64,000 nt of DNA from Fibrobacter succinogenes (GCA_902776765.1 CACYRP010000003.1:62001-126000), one strand, 5' to 3'; positions 8,808 through 17,655 are shown, counted from the stretch's first letter. Notes: a model not told the origin generated them from the sequence alone. Program-made: numbers and translations.

Positions 8808-9920
8808 TTATATTTGATTCCAGTACCACCATCCCGTAGCACTGTCGTGCCCTGTGTACGAATGCTCTTTTTCATCGTATACTTGGATGTACTGTTGCAT
8901 GCATTTAAATTTGAAACTCTTATTGTTTTTTATTAGCATTTGTTTGTATTCTGGATCAAGATCCATTTCTTTTTCTTCTCCTTCGATAGAGGAGTCGCAA
9001 TGCCCCAAACCACTTGCTTTTTCGAAGAAATTTACAATATATTTTTCGAAGTTGGGAACGGAATCAAGAGTGTACCAATTCATGATGTTTCTGCGTATTT
9101 TGGAAAAAATGTCTGGGGCTGCACCTTGTAATAATTCATGTGATAACCAATAAAGATAATCGCTTTTTTCTGGACTGCTATCCCATTTGCCGTCTTTTTC
9201 CAAATCTGTAGAGATGCTTGTTAATAAATCGGTTAATAAAGCTGAACATCTATCATATTCTTCTCTATCTCCTTTTACACAATCTTCATAGCTTCCCATC
9301 ATTAAAATTGTAATGGCAATGAGTGCGGCATCACCTTCTGTATTTCCGCCGATATTGAGGTTTTCTGGAGATATATCTAAATTTTTAAATGATGTTGTAT
9401 CTATATAGAATGCTTCAAATATATCATGTTGTGCTCTTTTTTTGGCTTCATTGATGCTCATCTTTTCTTGTGTAACAAGATAAACAACTCGATGGTACTC
9501 TAAATGAGTAAGTAGGTTAATGTTAACTTGTTCTCGCTTGCTTACATCTGTTATGGCTTCTAGGCTAAGAGTTTTTTCGGAGCTTTTATTGGTGAATTCA
9601 TTTAGAAAATATCCTGATGTTTGTAGATAGACATATTGATTTTTAAGGTCGCGGGCATTGATTCGATAACGTCCTTTTTCATCAATGATTTTACCTGCAA
9701 AACTGCTCCCAGTTTGTTTGAGTTTTTTTTCGTCTTGTAGCTCATATACTAGAATGTCGCTTCCTTTGATGAAAGGCCCTTTTTGCGAATATCCTGTAAT
9801 AGAGTCCAAAGAAATCGTTGTTTTTCCCAGTTCTGTATTTGATCCGCTATTTGTGTCTCCACAGGCTACGAATAAAAAGGGCAATAAAGCGTTAAGAATA
9901 AAATGGAATCTTTTTTGCAT
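8808..9920 (-). CDS. Lipoprotein, paralogue of its upstream neighbour
   Basis: The 370-residue precursor has a lipoprotein signal with the lipobox FLFVACGD. It aligns over most of its length with the neighbouring gene at 9938-11071: both share SLDSITGYSQKGPF, KGSD, a YVYLQ..GYF segment, VNINLLTHLEY and GDAALIA or ADAALIA. The N-terminal half looks like a beta-rich domain of the kind found in surface lipoproteins; the C-terminal half is helical. ATG 9920 follows AAAGGATA; a longer in-frame start overlaps the upstream gene and was rejected. Function is unknown. The spacing of 17 bases and order suggest one operon. Confidence 0.75.
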   Translation of the reverse strand: MQKRFHFILNALLPFLFVACGDTNSGSNTELGKTTISLDSITGYSQKGPFIKGSDILVYELQDEKKLKQTGSSFAGKIIDEKGRYRINARDLKNQYVYLQTSGYFLNEFTNKSSEKTLSLEAITDVSKREQVNINLLTHLEYHRVVYLVTQEKMSINEAKKRAQHDIFEAFYIDTTSFKNLDISPENLNIGGNTEGDAALIAITILMMGSYEDCVKGDREEYDRCSALLTDLLTSISTDLEKDGKWDSSPEKSDYLYWLSHELLQGAAPDIFSKIRRNIMNWYTLDSVPNFEKYIVNFFEKASGLGHCDSSIEGEEKEMDLDPEYKQMLIKNNKSFKFKCMQQYIQVYDEKEHSYTGHDSATGWWYWNQI

Positions 9921-9937
9921 GGCTATATCCTTTCTGT

Positions 9938-11071
9938 TTAGTTTGAAGGACAAGGATTATAATCACCACGTTCATCATGCATTTGATTGCAATCTAGCCA
10001 ATAGTAACCATAGTATCCATCCCAGCCAAAGTAATCATTCCAGTCAATGTTTTTTCTAGGAGCGACGCAGGTGAACTTATTTCCGTTTTTAACGCTGTGG
10101 GGATTTTGATTCTGCTTTGTTGATCCAACGGTTGTCGAATCGCATATGCCAAGACCGTATTCTGTTGCCCAAAATTGATTGAGATATTTTTCATAATAGG
10201 GAATGTCTTGTTCTTTGCCGTATCCCCAGTTTTCAAGTTTCCTTCTGATTCCAATCATAATTTCTTTTTTGTGATGAAATTGTTCTACGATATCTGCTAA
10301 AACGGTAATCAAGGAGTCGTTGTTATAAACGCTGTCTGTTTCGATATCGGTAGAAATTCTCATTAATCGTTCCGTCAATGTTGCTGCACCACAGTCTCTT
10401 TTTTCGTCTTCATTAGAAATGTTATAGCTTTTGTCGTCTTTGTTGTAAATTGCATTACTTAAGAGTATTGCTGAGACTGCGATAAGAGCAGCATCTGCTT
10501 TGCTCTTTCCACCAAGTTCTAGATTTTCGGAATTATCAAAATCTGTAGCATCTATATGGAATACGTTGAATACGTTTCGTTGTGCTGTTTTTTTTGCTGT
10601 TGCAAAGTCTTTATGCTCTTTTGTTACAAGATACAGAACTCGGTTATATTCCAAATGAGTTAGCAAGTTTATGTTCACTTGATTGCCTTTACTCACGTCA
10701 GCAACGGTTTCAAGGCTGAGTGTTCCACTTGATATGTCGCCTACGAGTTCGCTATGGAAATATCCTTTAACTTGCAGATAAACGTATCTGCTTGAAATGT
10801 CTGCATTTATTCGAAAACGTCCGTCATCGCTGATTATTTTCCCCGCATAGCTATGACTAGTCTGTTTTAGTGTTTGTCCGTTTTCAAGTTCATAAAGAAG
10901 GACATCACTACCTTTAACGAAAGGCCCTTTTTGCGAATATCCAGTGATTGAATCCAAAGAAACCTTTAGCTTATCGGATTCTACGGCGGTCCCTTCATCA
11001 TTATCCGAGCATGCCGATAATATGATTATCGATAAAAAAAGCATACTCATGGCAAAAATATTTTTCTGCAT
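9938..11071 (-). CDS. Lipoprotein, first of a tandem paralogous pair
   Basis: The 377-residue precursor carries a lipobox (IILSACSDN) and shares its architecture with the next gene: a conserved opening SLDSITGYSQKGPFVKGSD, a central VNINLLTHLEYNRVLYLVTKE, and an Asp/Asn-rich helical C-terminal half ending in aromatic, Tyr-rich sequence (DYFGWDGYYGYYWLDCNQ). The aromatic ends of both paralogues (GWWYWNQI in the other) suggest surface binding, perhaps to carbohydrate, but this is a guess. Its ribosome-binding site is AGGAG. The pair arose by tandem duplication and has diverged considerably. Confidence 0.75.
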   Translation of the reverse strand: MQKNIFAMSMLFLSIIILSACSDNDEGTAVESDKLKVSLDSITGYSQKGPFVKGSDVLLYELENGQTLKQTSHSYAGKIISDDGRFRINADISSRYVYLQVKGYFHSELVGDISSGTLSLETVADVSKGNQVNINLLTHLEYNRVLYLVTKEHKDFATAKKTAQRNVFNVFHIDATDFDNSENLELGGKSKADAALIAVSAILLSNAIYNKDDKSYNISNEDEKRDCGAATLTERLMRISTDIETDSVYNNDSLITVLADIVEQFHHKKEIMIGIRRKLENWGYGKEQDIPYYEKYLNQFWATEYGLGICDSTTVGSTKQNQNPHSVKNGNKFTCVAPRKNIDWNDYFGWDGYYGYYWLDCNQMHDERGDYNPCPSN

Positions 11072-11292
11072 GATAACTCCTTCTTTCGTATTGCCTTTTT
11101 ATAAAGGTATGTAAAAAAACATAAAAGTCAAGCTTTTTTGAAATGGTTTCGTTTAGGTAAAAAGTTGTACGTCTGTAGATAGAATCTCTTTAAAGCATTA
11201 ATGGTCTGTGGGTTGCAATAGAATTGTTTTGCGATGTTGCTTTTTTTATGGCTTTTCTAAGTTCTAATTTCAAAGCACTAAGTTCTAATTAC

Positions 11293-11300
11293 TATCTTTT
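11293..11300 (+). promoter_or_regulatory. TAnnTTTG-type promoter box of gatB
   Basis: TATCTTTT matches TAnnTTTG except for the last base. It lies 26 bases before the gatB ATG, leaving room for the CTGGAG ribosome-binding site, so this mRNA would have a short leader. Confidence 0.4.
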
Positions 11301-11326
11301 CCGCGTAAAATTTTCTGGAGTTTAAC

Positions 11327-12784
11327 ATGTCTAATTACTGTCCTGTTATCGGTCTCGAAATCCATTGTCAGCTTGCGACCAAGACGAAGATGTTCTGCGG
11401 TTGCGAAATTGAAGTGAATACCAGCCCGAACAAGCACGTTTGCCCTGTTTGCCTCGGTATGCCGGGCGCTATGCCGGTCCCGAACAAGAAGGCTGTGGAA
11501 TATGCTATTCGCTTGGGCCTTGCCCTCAACTGCGAAATCGACCTGAACGCAATGTGGACCCGTAAGAACTACTTCTACCCGGACCTTCCGAAGGGTTACC
11601 AGATTACCCAGACGGGTGGACTTCCGGTGTATGACCATCCGATTTGCAAGAACGGCTGGCTCGAAATTGTAAAGGCCGATGGCACCAAGAAGCGCGTGGG
11701 CATTACCCGTATCCATATGGAAGAAGACGCCGGTAAGCTCATCCACGACATGAGCCCGACGCAGAGCCACTTTGACGCGAACCGCTGCGGTACGCCGCTT
11801 TGCGAAATTGTGACGGAACCGGATATCCGTAGCCCGGAAGAAGCCGTGCTCGTCTTGAAGAAGATCAAGCAGACGCTCGAATACACCCGCGTTTCGAACG
11901 CCAACATGGAAAACGGCAACATGCGCTGCGACGGTAACATTTCCCTCCGCGCCTCTGAAGACGCTCCGTTCGGCATCCGTGCTGAAATCAAGAACTTGAA
12001 CAGCTTCACGAACCTCGAAAAGGCTCTCTACTGCGAAATGAACTTGCAGGCCTCGACGCTCGATGCCGGTAAGGAAGTCGAACAGTGCACCAAGCGCTAT
12101 GATCCCAACGCCGACAAGACGATTGTGATCCGCTCCAAGGAAGACGCCCACGATTACAAGTACTTCCCGGAACCGGACATGGTCCGCCTCGTGACCGACC
12201 CTGCCTTTGTCGAAGAAATCCGCCGCACGCTTCCGGAACTGCCGGATGCCCGCCGCAAGCGCTTCATGAAGGACTTCGGCGTTTCTGAATATGACGCTCA
12301 GGTGCTTACCGAAGACCGCGACGTGAGCGAATGGTACGACACTGCCGCCAAGAACTGCAAGAACGGCAAGGTGCTCGCTAACTGGGTTATCACGGAACTC
12401 CTCGCCAAGATGAAGGATGTCGAAGGTGGTCTTGAAGCTCTCAAGATCAAGCCGGAACAGCTTTGCGCTCTCGTGAACCTCATCGCCGACAACACCATCA
12501 ACGGCAAGATCGCAAAAACCGTGTTTGCCGAAATGTTCGAAACGGGCAAAGATCCTGAAGTTATCGTGAAGGAAAAGGGCCTCGTGCAGGTGACCGACAC
12601 CGCTGCAATTGAAGCTGTGGTCCGTGAAGTCTGCGCTGCCAACGCCGCTCAGTTCGCTGAATTCAAGGCAGGCAAGGTTGCACTCAAGGGCTTCCTCGTG
12701 GGTATGACGATGCGCAAGTCCGGTGGCAAGGCTAACCCGGGTCTCGTGAACCAGATCCTCGACAAGCTCGCGAAGGAAGGCTAA
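11327..12784 (+). CDS. gatB: Asp/Glu-tRNA amidotransferase subunit B
   Basis: GatB is the kinase/transamidase subunit of GatCAB, which converts Glu-tRNA(Gln) (or Asp-tRNA(Asn)) to Gln-tRNA(Gln) (or Asn-tRNA(Asn)) in the cytoplasm. The 485-residue protein matches the family from the first residues (GLEIHCQLATKTKMFCGC), with a zinc-site-like CGC...CPVCLGMPG, the active-site segment YPDLPKGYQITQ, ITRIHMEEDAGKLIH and RCGTPLCEIVTEPD. The helical and YqeY-like tail domain (GKANPGLVNQILDKLA) binds tRNA. The gene is monocistronic in appearance; gatA and gatC are not in the window. The codon use is strongly biased, as expected for a well-expressed gene. Confidence 0.97.
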   Translation: MSNYCPVIGLEIHCQLATKTKMFCGCEIEVNTSPNKHVCPVCLGMPGAMPVPNKKAVEYAIRLGLALNCEIDLNAMWTRKNYFYPDLPKGYQITQTGGLPVYDHPICKNGWLEIVKADGTKKRVGITRIHMEEDAGKLIHDMSPTQSHFDANRCGTPLCEIVTEPDIRSPEEAVLVLKKIKQTLEYTRVSNANMENGNMRCDGNISLRASEDAPFGIRAEIKNLNSFTNLEKALYCEMNLQASTLDAGKEVEQCTKRYDPNADKTIVIRSKEDAHDYKYFPEPDMVRLVTDPAFVEEIRRTLPELPDARRKRFMKDFGVSEYDAQVLTEDRDVSEWYDTAAKNCKNGKVLANWVITELLAKMKDVEGGLEALKIKPEQLCALVNLIADNTINGKIAKTVFAEMFETGKDPEVIVKEKGLVQVTDTAAIEAVVREVCAANAAQFAEFKAGKVALKGFLVGMTMRKSGGKANPGLVNQILDKLAKEG

Positions 12785-12811
12785 GACGAAAGACGAAAGA
12801 CGAAAGACGAA
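12784..12811 (+). repeat. Four tandem copies of AGACGAA
   Basis: Four perfect 7-bp units follow the gatB stop codon, starting inside it. The same unit occurs inside coding sequence near 50716 and 51660 and in reverse near 51735, so it is a dispersed simple repeat of this genome. Confidence 0.85.
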
Positions 12812-12833
12812 AGGAACAAGGTCGCTGAACCGG

Positions 12834-13169
12834 TTGGTGAGCCTGTCGAACCAGTCGAAGCGCCTTGTTTTTGCTGTTCTCGTTTCGCTATTTCTGGCTT
12901 TCCCGACCTCAACCTTTGCGAAAATGGACCGCTCGGACAGTTCTTACGTGAGCACGCTGAACATGACCGAAGAGCAAAAAGAGAAGGTTTTTGGCGTTGA
13001 TTCTTCAACGCTTGCCAAAGGCCCAACGCTCCAGGAACTGAACGAGGAAAATCCCACTTACATTAAGCGCGAATACGATCACAAGCAGCAGGTGGTTGTC
13101 GGTAGTGTTATCATGTTCTGCGTGGCCCTCGCGATGGTGCTCATGAACAATTATAATCCGAAGCGATAG
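12834..13169 (+). CDS. Small exported membrane protein, 111 residues
   Basis: The N terminus holds a signal peptide or anchor (RLVFAVLVSLFLAFPTSTFA, likely cleavage after TFA). A polar domain of ~55 residues follows, then a C-terminal transmembrane segment (VVVGSVIMFCVALAMVLM) and a short basic tail NNYNPKR. The topology suggests a small inner-membrane protein with a periplasmic domain. No family was recognised. The start codon is uncertain: TTG 12834 and GTG 12837 are both possible and lie within a repeat-like stretch (GGTGAGCCTGTCGAACC), and no good ribosome-binding site is present. The terminator at 13189 follows. Confidence 0.6.
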   Translation: MVSLSNQSKRLVFAVLVSLFLAFPTSTFAKMDRSDSSYVSTLNMTEEQKEKVFGVDSSTLAKGPTLQELNEENPTYIKREYDHKQQVVVGSVIMFCVALAMVLMNNYNPKR

Positions 13170-13188
13170 ATCCAATCAATCAAATTTT

Positions 13189-13213
13189 AGCCGCTTTTAT
13201 AGCGGCTTTTTTA
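13189..13213 (+). terminator. Intrinsic terminator
   Basis: AGCCGCT and AGCGGCT form a 7-bp stem around TTTAT, followed by six T. It ends the transcript of the small membrane protein gene. Confidence 0.85.
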
Positions 13214-13272
13214 ATATTATACAGGCTGTATAGTATTTTTATTTTTAATTTTAAAAGTTGTATGAAAATGCC

Positions 13273-13280
13273 TAAATTTG
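13273..13280 (+). promoter_or_regulatory. TAnnTTTG promoter box before the TIGR02147 gene
   Basis: TAAATTTG is a full match to the TAnnTTTG box and lies 69 bases upstream of the ATG at 13350, in an AT-rich gap. It would give a leader with the AAAAGG ribosome-binding site. Confidence 0.4.
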
Positions 13281-13349
13281 AATATAAAATCACGATTTTT
13301 GTATAGAATTCTATTGAATTGGAAAAAGAGAAAAGGTATATTGATATAC

Positions 13350-14183
13350 ATGAATTCGATTCTCGAATATAAGGATTATCGCCTCTATTTGCAGGACTAC
13401 TACGACGAACGCAAACGCTTGGGTGCGTTCTCGTGGCGCGAGTTCTGCAATAAAGCTGGTTTTTCTTCGCCGAACTTCTTGAAGCTTGTCTGCCAGGGCG
13501 AAAGCAGGTTAGGTAAGCCTAAAATCGAAAATGTCGCGAAAGCCTTGGGGCTTGTCGGTTTCGAGAAAGACTACTTCCGCGAAATGGTCACGTTCTGCAA
13601 CGCCAAAAAGGATTCGGTCAAGAAGGCGGCGCTCCTTGAAATGCAGAAGATTGCGTTGGAACACAGCATGCGTGTCGTTGACAGCGAAGCGTTCCAGTAT
13701 TATGAATCGTGGAAGTACCCCGTACTCAGGGAACTAGCCCCGATGATGCCTGGTGCCAACCCGCGCGACCTTGCCGAAAAATGCAAGGAGTACGTGTCAG
13801 CCGAAGAAGTGCGCGACATCTTGAATTTCTTGGTCAAGGCCGGATTCCTGGAAAAAGACGGGGACAAAGTCTATTTGCAAACAGAACAGAATGTTATCGG
13901 TTCTAAAGAGGCTTTGCCCATTGCCATTCGTACCATGCACAAAGAAATGGCGAACATGGCGGCTCGTGCCGTAGAACGCTATTCTCCAGATGAACGTTAT
14001 TTTAGTGGGCTTACAATTGGCGTGACCGAAGAAGCGAACCAAAGAATTATCGATGAGCTAGAAACTTGCAGCAAGAAAATCCTTTCCATTGTTAACGAAT
14101 ACAAAGGTTCCAACCGGGTTTGTCGAATTAATTTCCAGTTTTTCCCGTTTACGGACAAGATAAAGGAGGAGCAACATGTTTAA
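13350..14183 (+). CDS. TIGR02147 family protein (putative regulator)
   Basis: The 277-residue protein starts MNSILEYKDYRLYLQDYYDERK, typical of the TIGR02147 family known chiefly from Fibrobacter paralogues. A helix-turn-helix-like segment follows (FSWREFCNKAGFSSPNFLKLVCQGESRLGKPKIENVAKALGL is split by a turn near SSPN). The central part looks like a winged helix (VSAEEVRDILNFLVKAGFLEKDGDKVYL). DNA binding is inferred. In such loci the family member is commonly followed by short lipoprotein genes, as here, with an 8-base overlap to the next gene, so it may control them. ATG 13350 has AAAAGG upstream; a longer frame would add 24 basic residues without support. Confidence 0.8.
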   Translation: MNSILEYKDYRLYLQDYYDERKRLGAFSWREFCNKAGFSSPNFLKLVCQGESRLGKPKIENVAKALGLVGFEKDYFREMVTFCNAKKDSVKKAALLEMQKIALEHSMRVVDSEAFQYYESWKYPVLRELAPMMPGANPRDLAEKCKEYVSAEEVRDILNFLVKAGFLEKDGDKVYLQTEQNVIGSKEALPIAIRTMHKEMANMAARAVERYSPDERYFSGLTIGVTEEANQRIIDELETCSKKILSIVNEYKGSNRVCRINFQFFPFTDKIKEEQHV

Positions 14184-14733
14184 GAAGTTTGCTCTTGTCT
14201 CAGGTTTACTGTTTCTGATGCTTGTGATTGCGTGTTCCGGTGGAGGAACGGTGGACCCCAATGCCATTGCAGAAAATAGCCATTCGTCAAATGCATCGAG
14301 TAGCGGCGTCCCTGAATCGGAGAACGGCTTAGACATATTAAGTTCGAGCTCATCGGGCCTCGTCATTACAGATGCCAATGTCCAATGTCAAAACGAACGC
14401 ATAATGGAAGGCTCTTTGGTTGTCGCCGATGGAGAAAGGATTCCTCCGTTAGCTTACAGGCATGTCGGTACCGAGCGGACAACCTTTTCTATCGAAAACA
14501 TTTTGCTCACATGCGATATCGAAATCGACACCCTCAAAGTCCAAGTTTCTGGAGACACGGTTGTTGTAAAGGCGAAATACGATTATACGAATGCACTAAG
14601 GTGTATTTGCAAATCCAAGATTGATTTTTCCGTAGATAACGATGATGCCTACACTCATGCGACATTACTCTACTTCGATAATGGTCTTGGCTCTCTTGCT
14701 CCGGAAATCATGGATATTGTCGATGCGGAATAA
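14176..14733 (+). CDS. Lipoprotein with Ser-rich linker
   Basis: The 185-residue precursor has a lipobox (LVIACSGG) followed by a Ser/Asn-rich linker (residues ~35-60, with SSNASSSG and SSSSSG) typical of Fibrobacter surface lipoproteins. The mature domain is beta-rich with four cysteines (NVQCQN, LLTCDIE, RCICKSK) that may form disulphides. Function is unknown. It overlaps the TIGR02147 gene by eight bases, has AAAGGAGGAG upstream, and is followed within 40 bases by a second lipoprotein, so all three are probably one operon. Confidence 0.75.
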   Translation: MFKKFALVSGLLFLMLVIACSGGGTVDPNAIAENSHSSNASSSGVPESENGLDILSSSSSGLVITDANVQCQNERIMEGSLVVADGERIPPLAYRHVGTERTTFSIENILLTCDIEIDTLKVQVSGDTVVVKAKYDYTNALRCICKSKIDFSVDNDDAYTHATLLYFDNGLGSLAPEIMDIVDAE

Positions 14734-14773
14734 AGTATACATTCAATTATTTTAATTAAAGGAGGATAATGAT

Positions 14774-15442
14774 ATGAAAAAAATCGTTGCATGCGCAACC
14801 ATGCTGTCACTTATGTTTATTGCCTGCACGGGCGCGGACGAAGTTGCCAATAGCGTTGTTGACAAAAACGAGGTTGCCAAGGTCTCCGTTGCCAATAGCG
14901 CCGTTGGCGAAAACGAGGCTGTCAAGACCGCCATTGCCAATATAGGTCCTTGCAGCATGAACAAAGCCAATGCCGGTAACAAAGCCTACCTGACGAATAC
15001 GGAAAACGTCGGTTACCAAATTGTTATTCCGGACATGCATGTGGATGATGAATACTATAACGACGAAGTGCAGATTGAGCGCGTGGGGGATACCCTGCGA
15101 GTCGTGCCGGAAAGCGAGACCTTAATTAGCCTGAATTGGATATGCTATGCATATCATACGTTTAATATTCCGGCAACAGAAACGGATATCAAAAACTTCG
15201 AGTACTTTGGGCGCGTCTTTGATGTTGTTCCGGGCCCTGCTCCCGAAAAGGCTCCCGATACATTGTTCCATCTTATCCGTGTAGAGGATAATGGTTATGT
15301 GGAATACGTTTATGATACGACTTGCACGATATGTACTTATGATCTGGCTGCTTCTGGAGTATATAGTTCGAAGTGTTCGGAGAGTCTCTGTGGTGTGCAT
15401 AGCTCCTCTTCGCGTGCTTCTTTGCTATATTTGAAGCCATGA
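14774..15442 (+). CDS. Lipoprotein, Cys-containing, with degenerate N-terminal repeats
   Basis: The 222-residue precursor has the lipobox MFIACTG and a good ribosome-binding site (AAAGGAGG). After the lipidated Cys come three degenerate repeats of about 14 residues (VANSVVDKNEVAK, VANSAVGENEAVK, IANIGPC), visible also at DNA level as GTTGCCAATAGCG units. The remaining domain resembles the preceding lipoprotein in its beta-rich character and late cysteines (CTICTYD, CSESLCG). Function is unknown. Its last bases overlap the start of the IMP cyclohydrolase gene (ATGA), and its 3' end contains that gene's likely promoter. Confidence 0.75.
   Translation: MKKIVACATMLSLMFIACTGADEVANSVVDKNEVAKVSVANSAVGENEAVKTAIANIGPCSMNKANAGNKAYLTNTENVGYQIVIPDMHVDDEYYNDEVQIERVGDTLRVVPESETLISLNWICYAYHTFNIPATETDIKNFEYFGRVFDVVPGPAPEKAPDTLFHLIRVEDNGYVEYVYDTTCTICTYDLAASGVYSSKCSESLCGVHSSSSRASLLYLKP
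15426..15433 (+). promoter_or_regulatory. TAnnTTTG box for the IMP cyclohydrolase gene
   Basis: TATATTTG is a full match, lies inside the end of the preceding lipoprotein gene and ends five bases before the ATG at 15439. There is no ribosome-binding site, so a leaderless mRNA is predicted. Confidence 0.55.
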
Positions 15443-16173
15443 AATACACAGACGAAGCAAAACAGAATTTTGAGGCCCTATCCAATAACCCTTATCCTGG
15501 CCGCGGCATTGTGCTTGGCACAAGCGCCGACGGCAAGTCCTATGTGCAGGTTTACTGGATCATGGGCCGCAGCGTGAACAGCCGTAACCGCGTTTTCGAA
15601 ATCGAAGCCGATACGGGATTCATGAAGACCAAGGCATTCGACGAATCGAAGCTCACGGACCCGCACCTCATCATTTACTATCCGGCTCGCCACACGAAGG
15701 ACGTGCAGATTATCACCAACGGCGACCAGACGGACACGATTTACAATGCCATCAAGCTCGGCGGCACGTTCGAAAGCGCTCTCCGCACTCGCCAGTACGA
15801 AGACGATGCTCCGAACTTCACTCCGCGTATTTCCGGCATCCACTACAAGAATGCTGAACCGGCTATTTACAAGCTCTCCATCCTCAAGAGCCGAAACAAT
15901 AGCGAAGACGCCGGCTGCGAACGCATGACGTTTGAATTCGAAAAGGCTCTCCCGGGTCTTGGCCACTTCATCAGCACCTACGAAACGGATGGCAAGCCGA
16001 TTCCGAGTTTCAACGGTTTCCCGAAGCTCATGCCGATTTTCGCAACCGCCGAAGAAACGCTCAAGGCTTACTGGGACGCTCTGAACGTTGACAACAAGGT
16101 CTCCTTGATGGTCAAGTGGATCGACCGCGAAACCTTCGAAGCCAAGACGATTATCGTGAATAAGAACGTATAG
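15439..16173 (+). CDS. IMP cyclohydrolase, PurO-like
   Basis: The 244-residue protein fits the IMP cyclohydrolase-like family (PF07826), which closes FAICAR to IMP in the last step of purine synthesis. The family opening NPYPGRGIVLG is present, followed by VYWIMGRSVNSRNRVF, LIIYYPARH, a central TFESALRTRQYEDDAPNFTPRISG and LPGLGHFISTYETDG. In most bacteria this step is done by the N-terminal domain of bifunctional PurH. The window's PurH-type gene at 19508-20560 lacks exactly that domain, so this protein very likely supplies it. It overlaps the lipoprotein gene by four bases but probably has its own promoter. Confidence 0.85.
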   Translation: MKYTDEAKQNFEALSNNPYPGRGIVLGTSADGKSYVQVYWIMGRSVNSRNRVFEIEADTGFMKTKAFDESKLTDPHLIIYYPARHTKDVQIITNGDQTDTIYNAIKLGGTFESALRTRQYEDDAPNFTPRISGIHYKNAEPAIYKLSILKSRNNSEDAGCERMTFEFEKALPGLGHFISTYETDGKPIPSFNGFPKLMPIFATAEETLKAYWDALNVDNKVSLMVKWIDRETFEAKTIIVNKNV

Positions 16174-16198
16174 GATATATTGGAGTAACAAGTTCTGA

Positions 16199-16285
16199 GT
16201 TACTAGTTACTAGATTGCAATAAACAAGATGCTTCTTGTATTTAAGTTTTTTAGTAACTATTAACTAGTAACTAGCCCGAAGGGC
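16199..16285. repeat. TAACTAGT-type simple repeat cluster
   Basis: Two blocks of near-tandem units (GAGTTACTAGTTACTAGA and AGTAACTATTAACTAGTAACTAG) in inverted arrangement fill the gap between convergent genes. Similar blocks occur at 54314-54352. Confidence 0.6.
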
Positions 16286-16317
16286 GAAGTAACTATAAGC
16301 TGCGGCTATGCCGCAAG

Positions 16318-17655
16318 CTATTTCTCAACGACCTGCCCCAGAATTTGGTGCAGGCGTTTTTTATTCCCGAAGCCATCGGGATTTTCGATGTAGTAGAAAA
16401 TTTGCTTGATGAGCGCGCTGGTGTTGAAGTCATAAGATGCGATGCGCAACAAGTAGCTTTCGGCAGAGTTGTCGAATCCGAGTACGTTCGGGTCGGTCTT
16501 TTCACCGGGCAAAATGCAATTGCCCTCATCGCTTATTTCGCTGAAAAGCCCTGCAACTTCGTCATTGACGCAAACCCAGCAGTTGCAATCCGGCGGAACA
16601 TTCTGTACAAACTGCAAAAGTTTTTTCTTGACAAGGTTGCGCGCATATATTTCGACGGAAAGTCTTGATACTTTTGCTCTTGCAATTTCCTTGTAATCCC
16701 ACGGGCTTGCGTATTCGTCATCGGTAAAAGGAATGACTTCGAGCCCGGAGTTTTGGAGACCGGTCAAGCGGTCTTTGGACCAGGAACTGTTATGGTACGG
16801 CGAAAAATAGCAGACCTTTTTGAAGCCTTTCTGCAAAAGGAATTTGCCCATCTGCACGCCCGGAATTTCGCCGAATGTGGAGTTGAAAAATGCCCAGTTG
16901 TTCTTGCTTAAAAAGCGTGGTGGGATGTTTTGCAGCGGGTGTTCCCACCAAACGGACACGGGGTATTTTACTCCGTAAAAAAGCTGCAAGAGCGCATGCG
17001 GCTTTTGCACCAAGAGCGTCGAAAGTACTGCGCCGATTACGTTCGGGTAGTCCGTTAAATGGCAAACTTTTCCGCTGCGGTCGATGAGCTTACCGCTTTC
17101 TTCATTGATACCTAGCAGAATGAGCTTGAAATGTTGTTCGCCCGCGTTCTGGTAAACGAGGCGCAAAAAGTCGAGTTCGCGTTCGCTTTCGGCGGTGAAA
17201 CCGCCCCACGAATTACATCGCGTCACGAACAGAATCTCGCTGAAATTCTTGACTGTTTTTGTCTTGAGCGGGGAGGCGAAGGCGTACAAGCGCCCTCTGC
17301 GCACGAGGATTCCCTGATTGACTTTATGAATCAGGAATTTGCGGAGAATCGTCTGCGAAACGTTGTAGCGGTCGGAAAGTTCCTTCGCGAGCGGCAAATT
17401 TTTGTTCGGGTCAAGGAAGCCTTTTTCCCAGTCGGCGGTAAATTCTTTTTCAAGGCGTTCAAGAACGGTTTCGCGATGGACCGTTTGCGAAAGTAACTGC
17501 GCCAAATCGCTAGCGTCGGGGGCTTTGCCCCAGAAAAATCCCTTGCCGCGGATGCTGTAAATAAGGCCTTCTTCGGCGAGTTGCTTCAGTACGTTTTGGA
17601 TGGTTCCCGACGAGACGCTAAAAGTTTTCATAAGCTTGCGTACGGACGGGAGCAT
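16318..17655 (-). CDS. GntR/LacI-type transcriptional regulator, N terminus probably lost
   Basis: The protein has a GntR-type winged helix (LPSVRKLMKTFSVSSGTIQNVLKQLAEEGLI is split over residues 2-32) joined to a second HTH-like stretch (ELSDRYNVSQTILRKFL) and a periplasmic-binding-protein-like effector domain of the LacI kind (AVLSTLLVQKPHALL, FNSTFGEIPGVQMGKFLLQKGFKKVCYFSP, CVNDEVAGLFSEI, VLGFDN). Such regulators sense sugars. ATG 17655 gives 445 residues but lacks the ~25-30 residues that normally precede LPSVR in GntR domains. The frame continues upstream only as an antisense-free overlap with trmFO. I infer that a deletion removed its start together with the end of trmFO; it may be inactive. 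Confidence 0.65.
   Translation of the reverse strand: MLPSVRKLMKTFSVSSGTIQNVLKQLAEEGLIYSIRGKGFFWGKAPDASDLAQLLSQTVHRETVLERLEKEFTADWEKGFLDPNKNLPLAKELSDRYNVSQTILRKFLIHKVNQGILVRRGRLYAFASPLKTKTVKNFSEILFVTRCNSWGGFTAESERELDFLRLVYQNAGEQHFKLILLGINEESGKLIDRSGKVCHLTDYPNVIGAVLSTLLVQKPHALLQLFYGVKYPVSVWWEHPLQNIPPRFLSKNNWAFFNSTFGEIPGVQMGKFLLQKGFKKVCYFSPYHNSSWSKDRLTGLQNSGLEVIPFTDDEYASPWDYKEIARAKVSRLSVEIYARNLVKKKLLQFVQNVPPDCNCWVCVNDEVAGLFSEISDEGNCILPGEKTDPNVLGFDNSAESYLLRIASYDFNTSALIKQIFYYIENPDGFGNKKRLHQILGQVVEK

Noticed and set aside
12784..12811. AGACGAA tandem repeats as a CRISPR array
   Set aside because: Units are 7 bp with no spacers and no cas genes; the same unit occurs inside genes.
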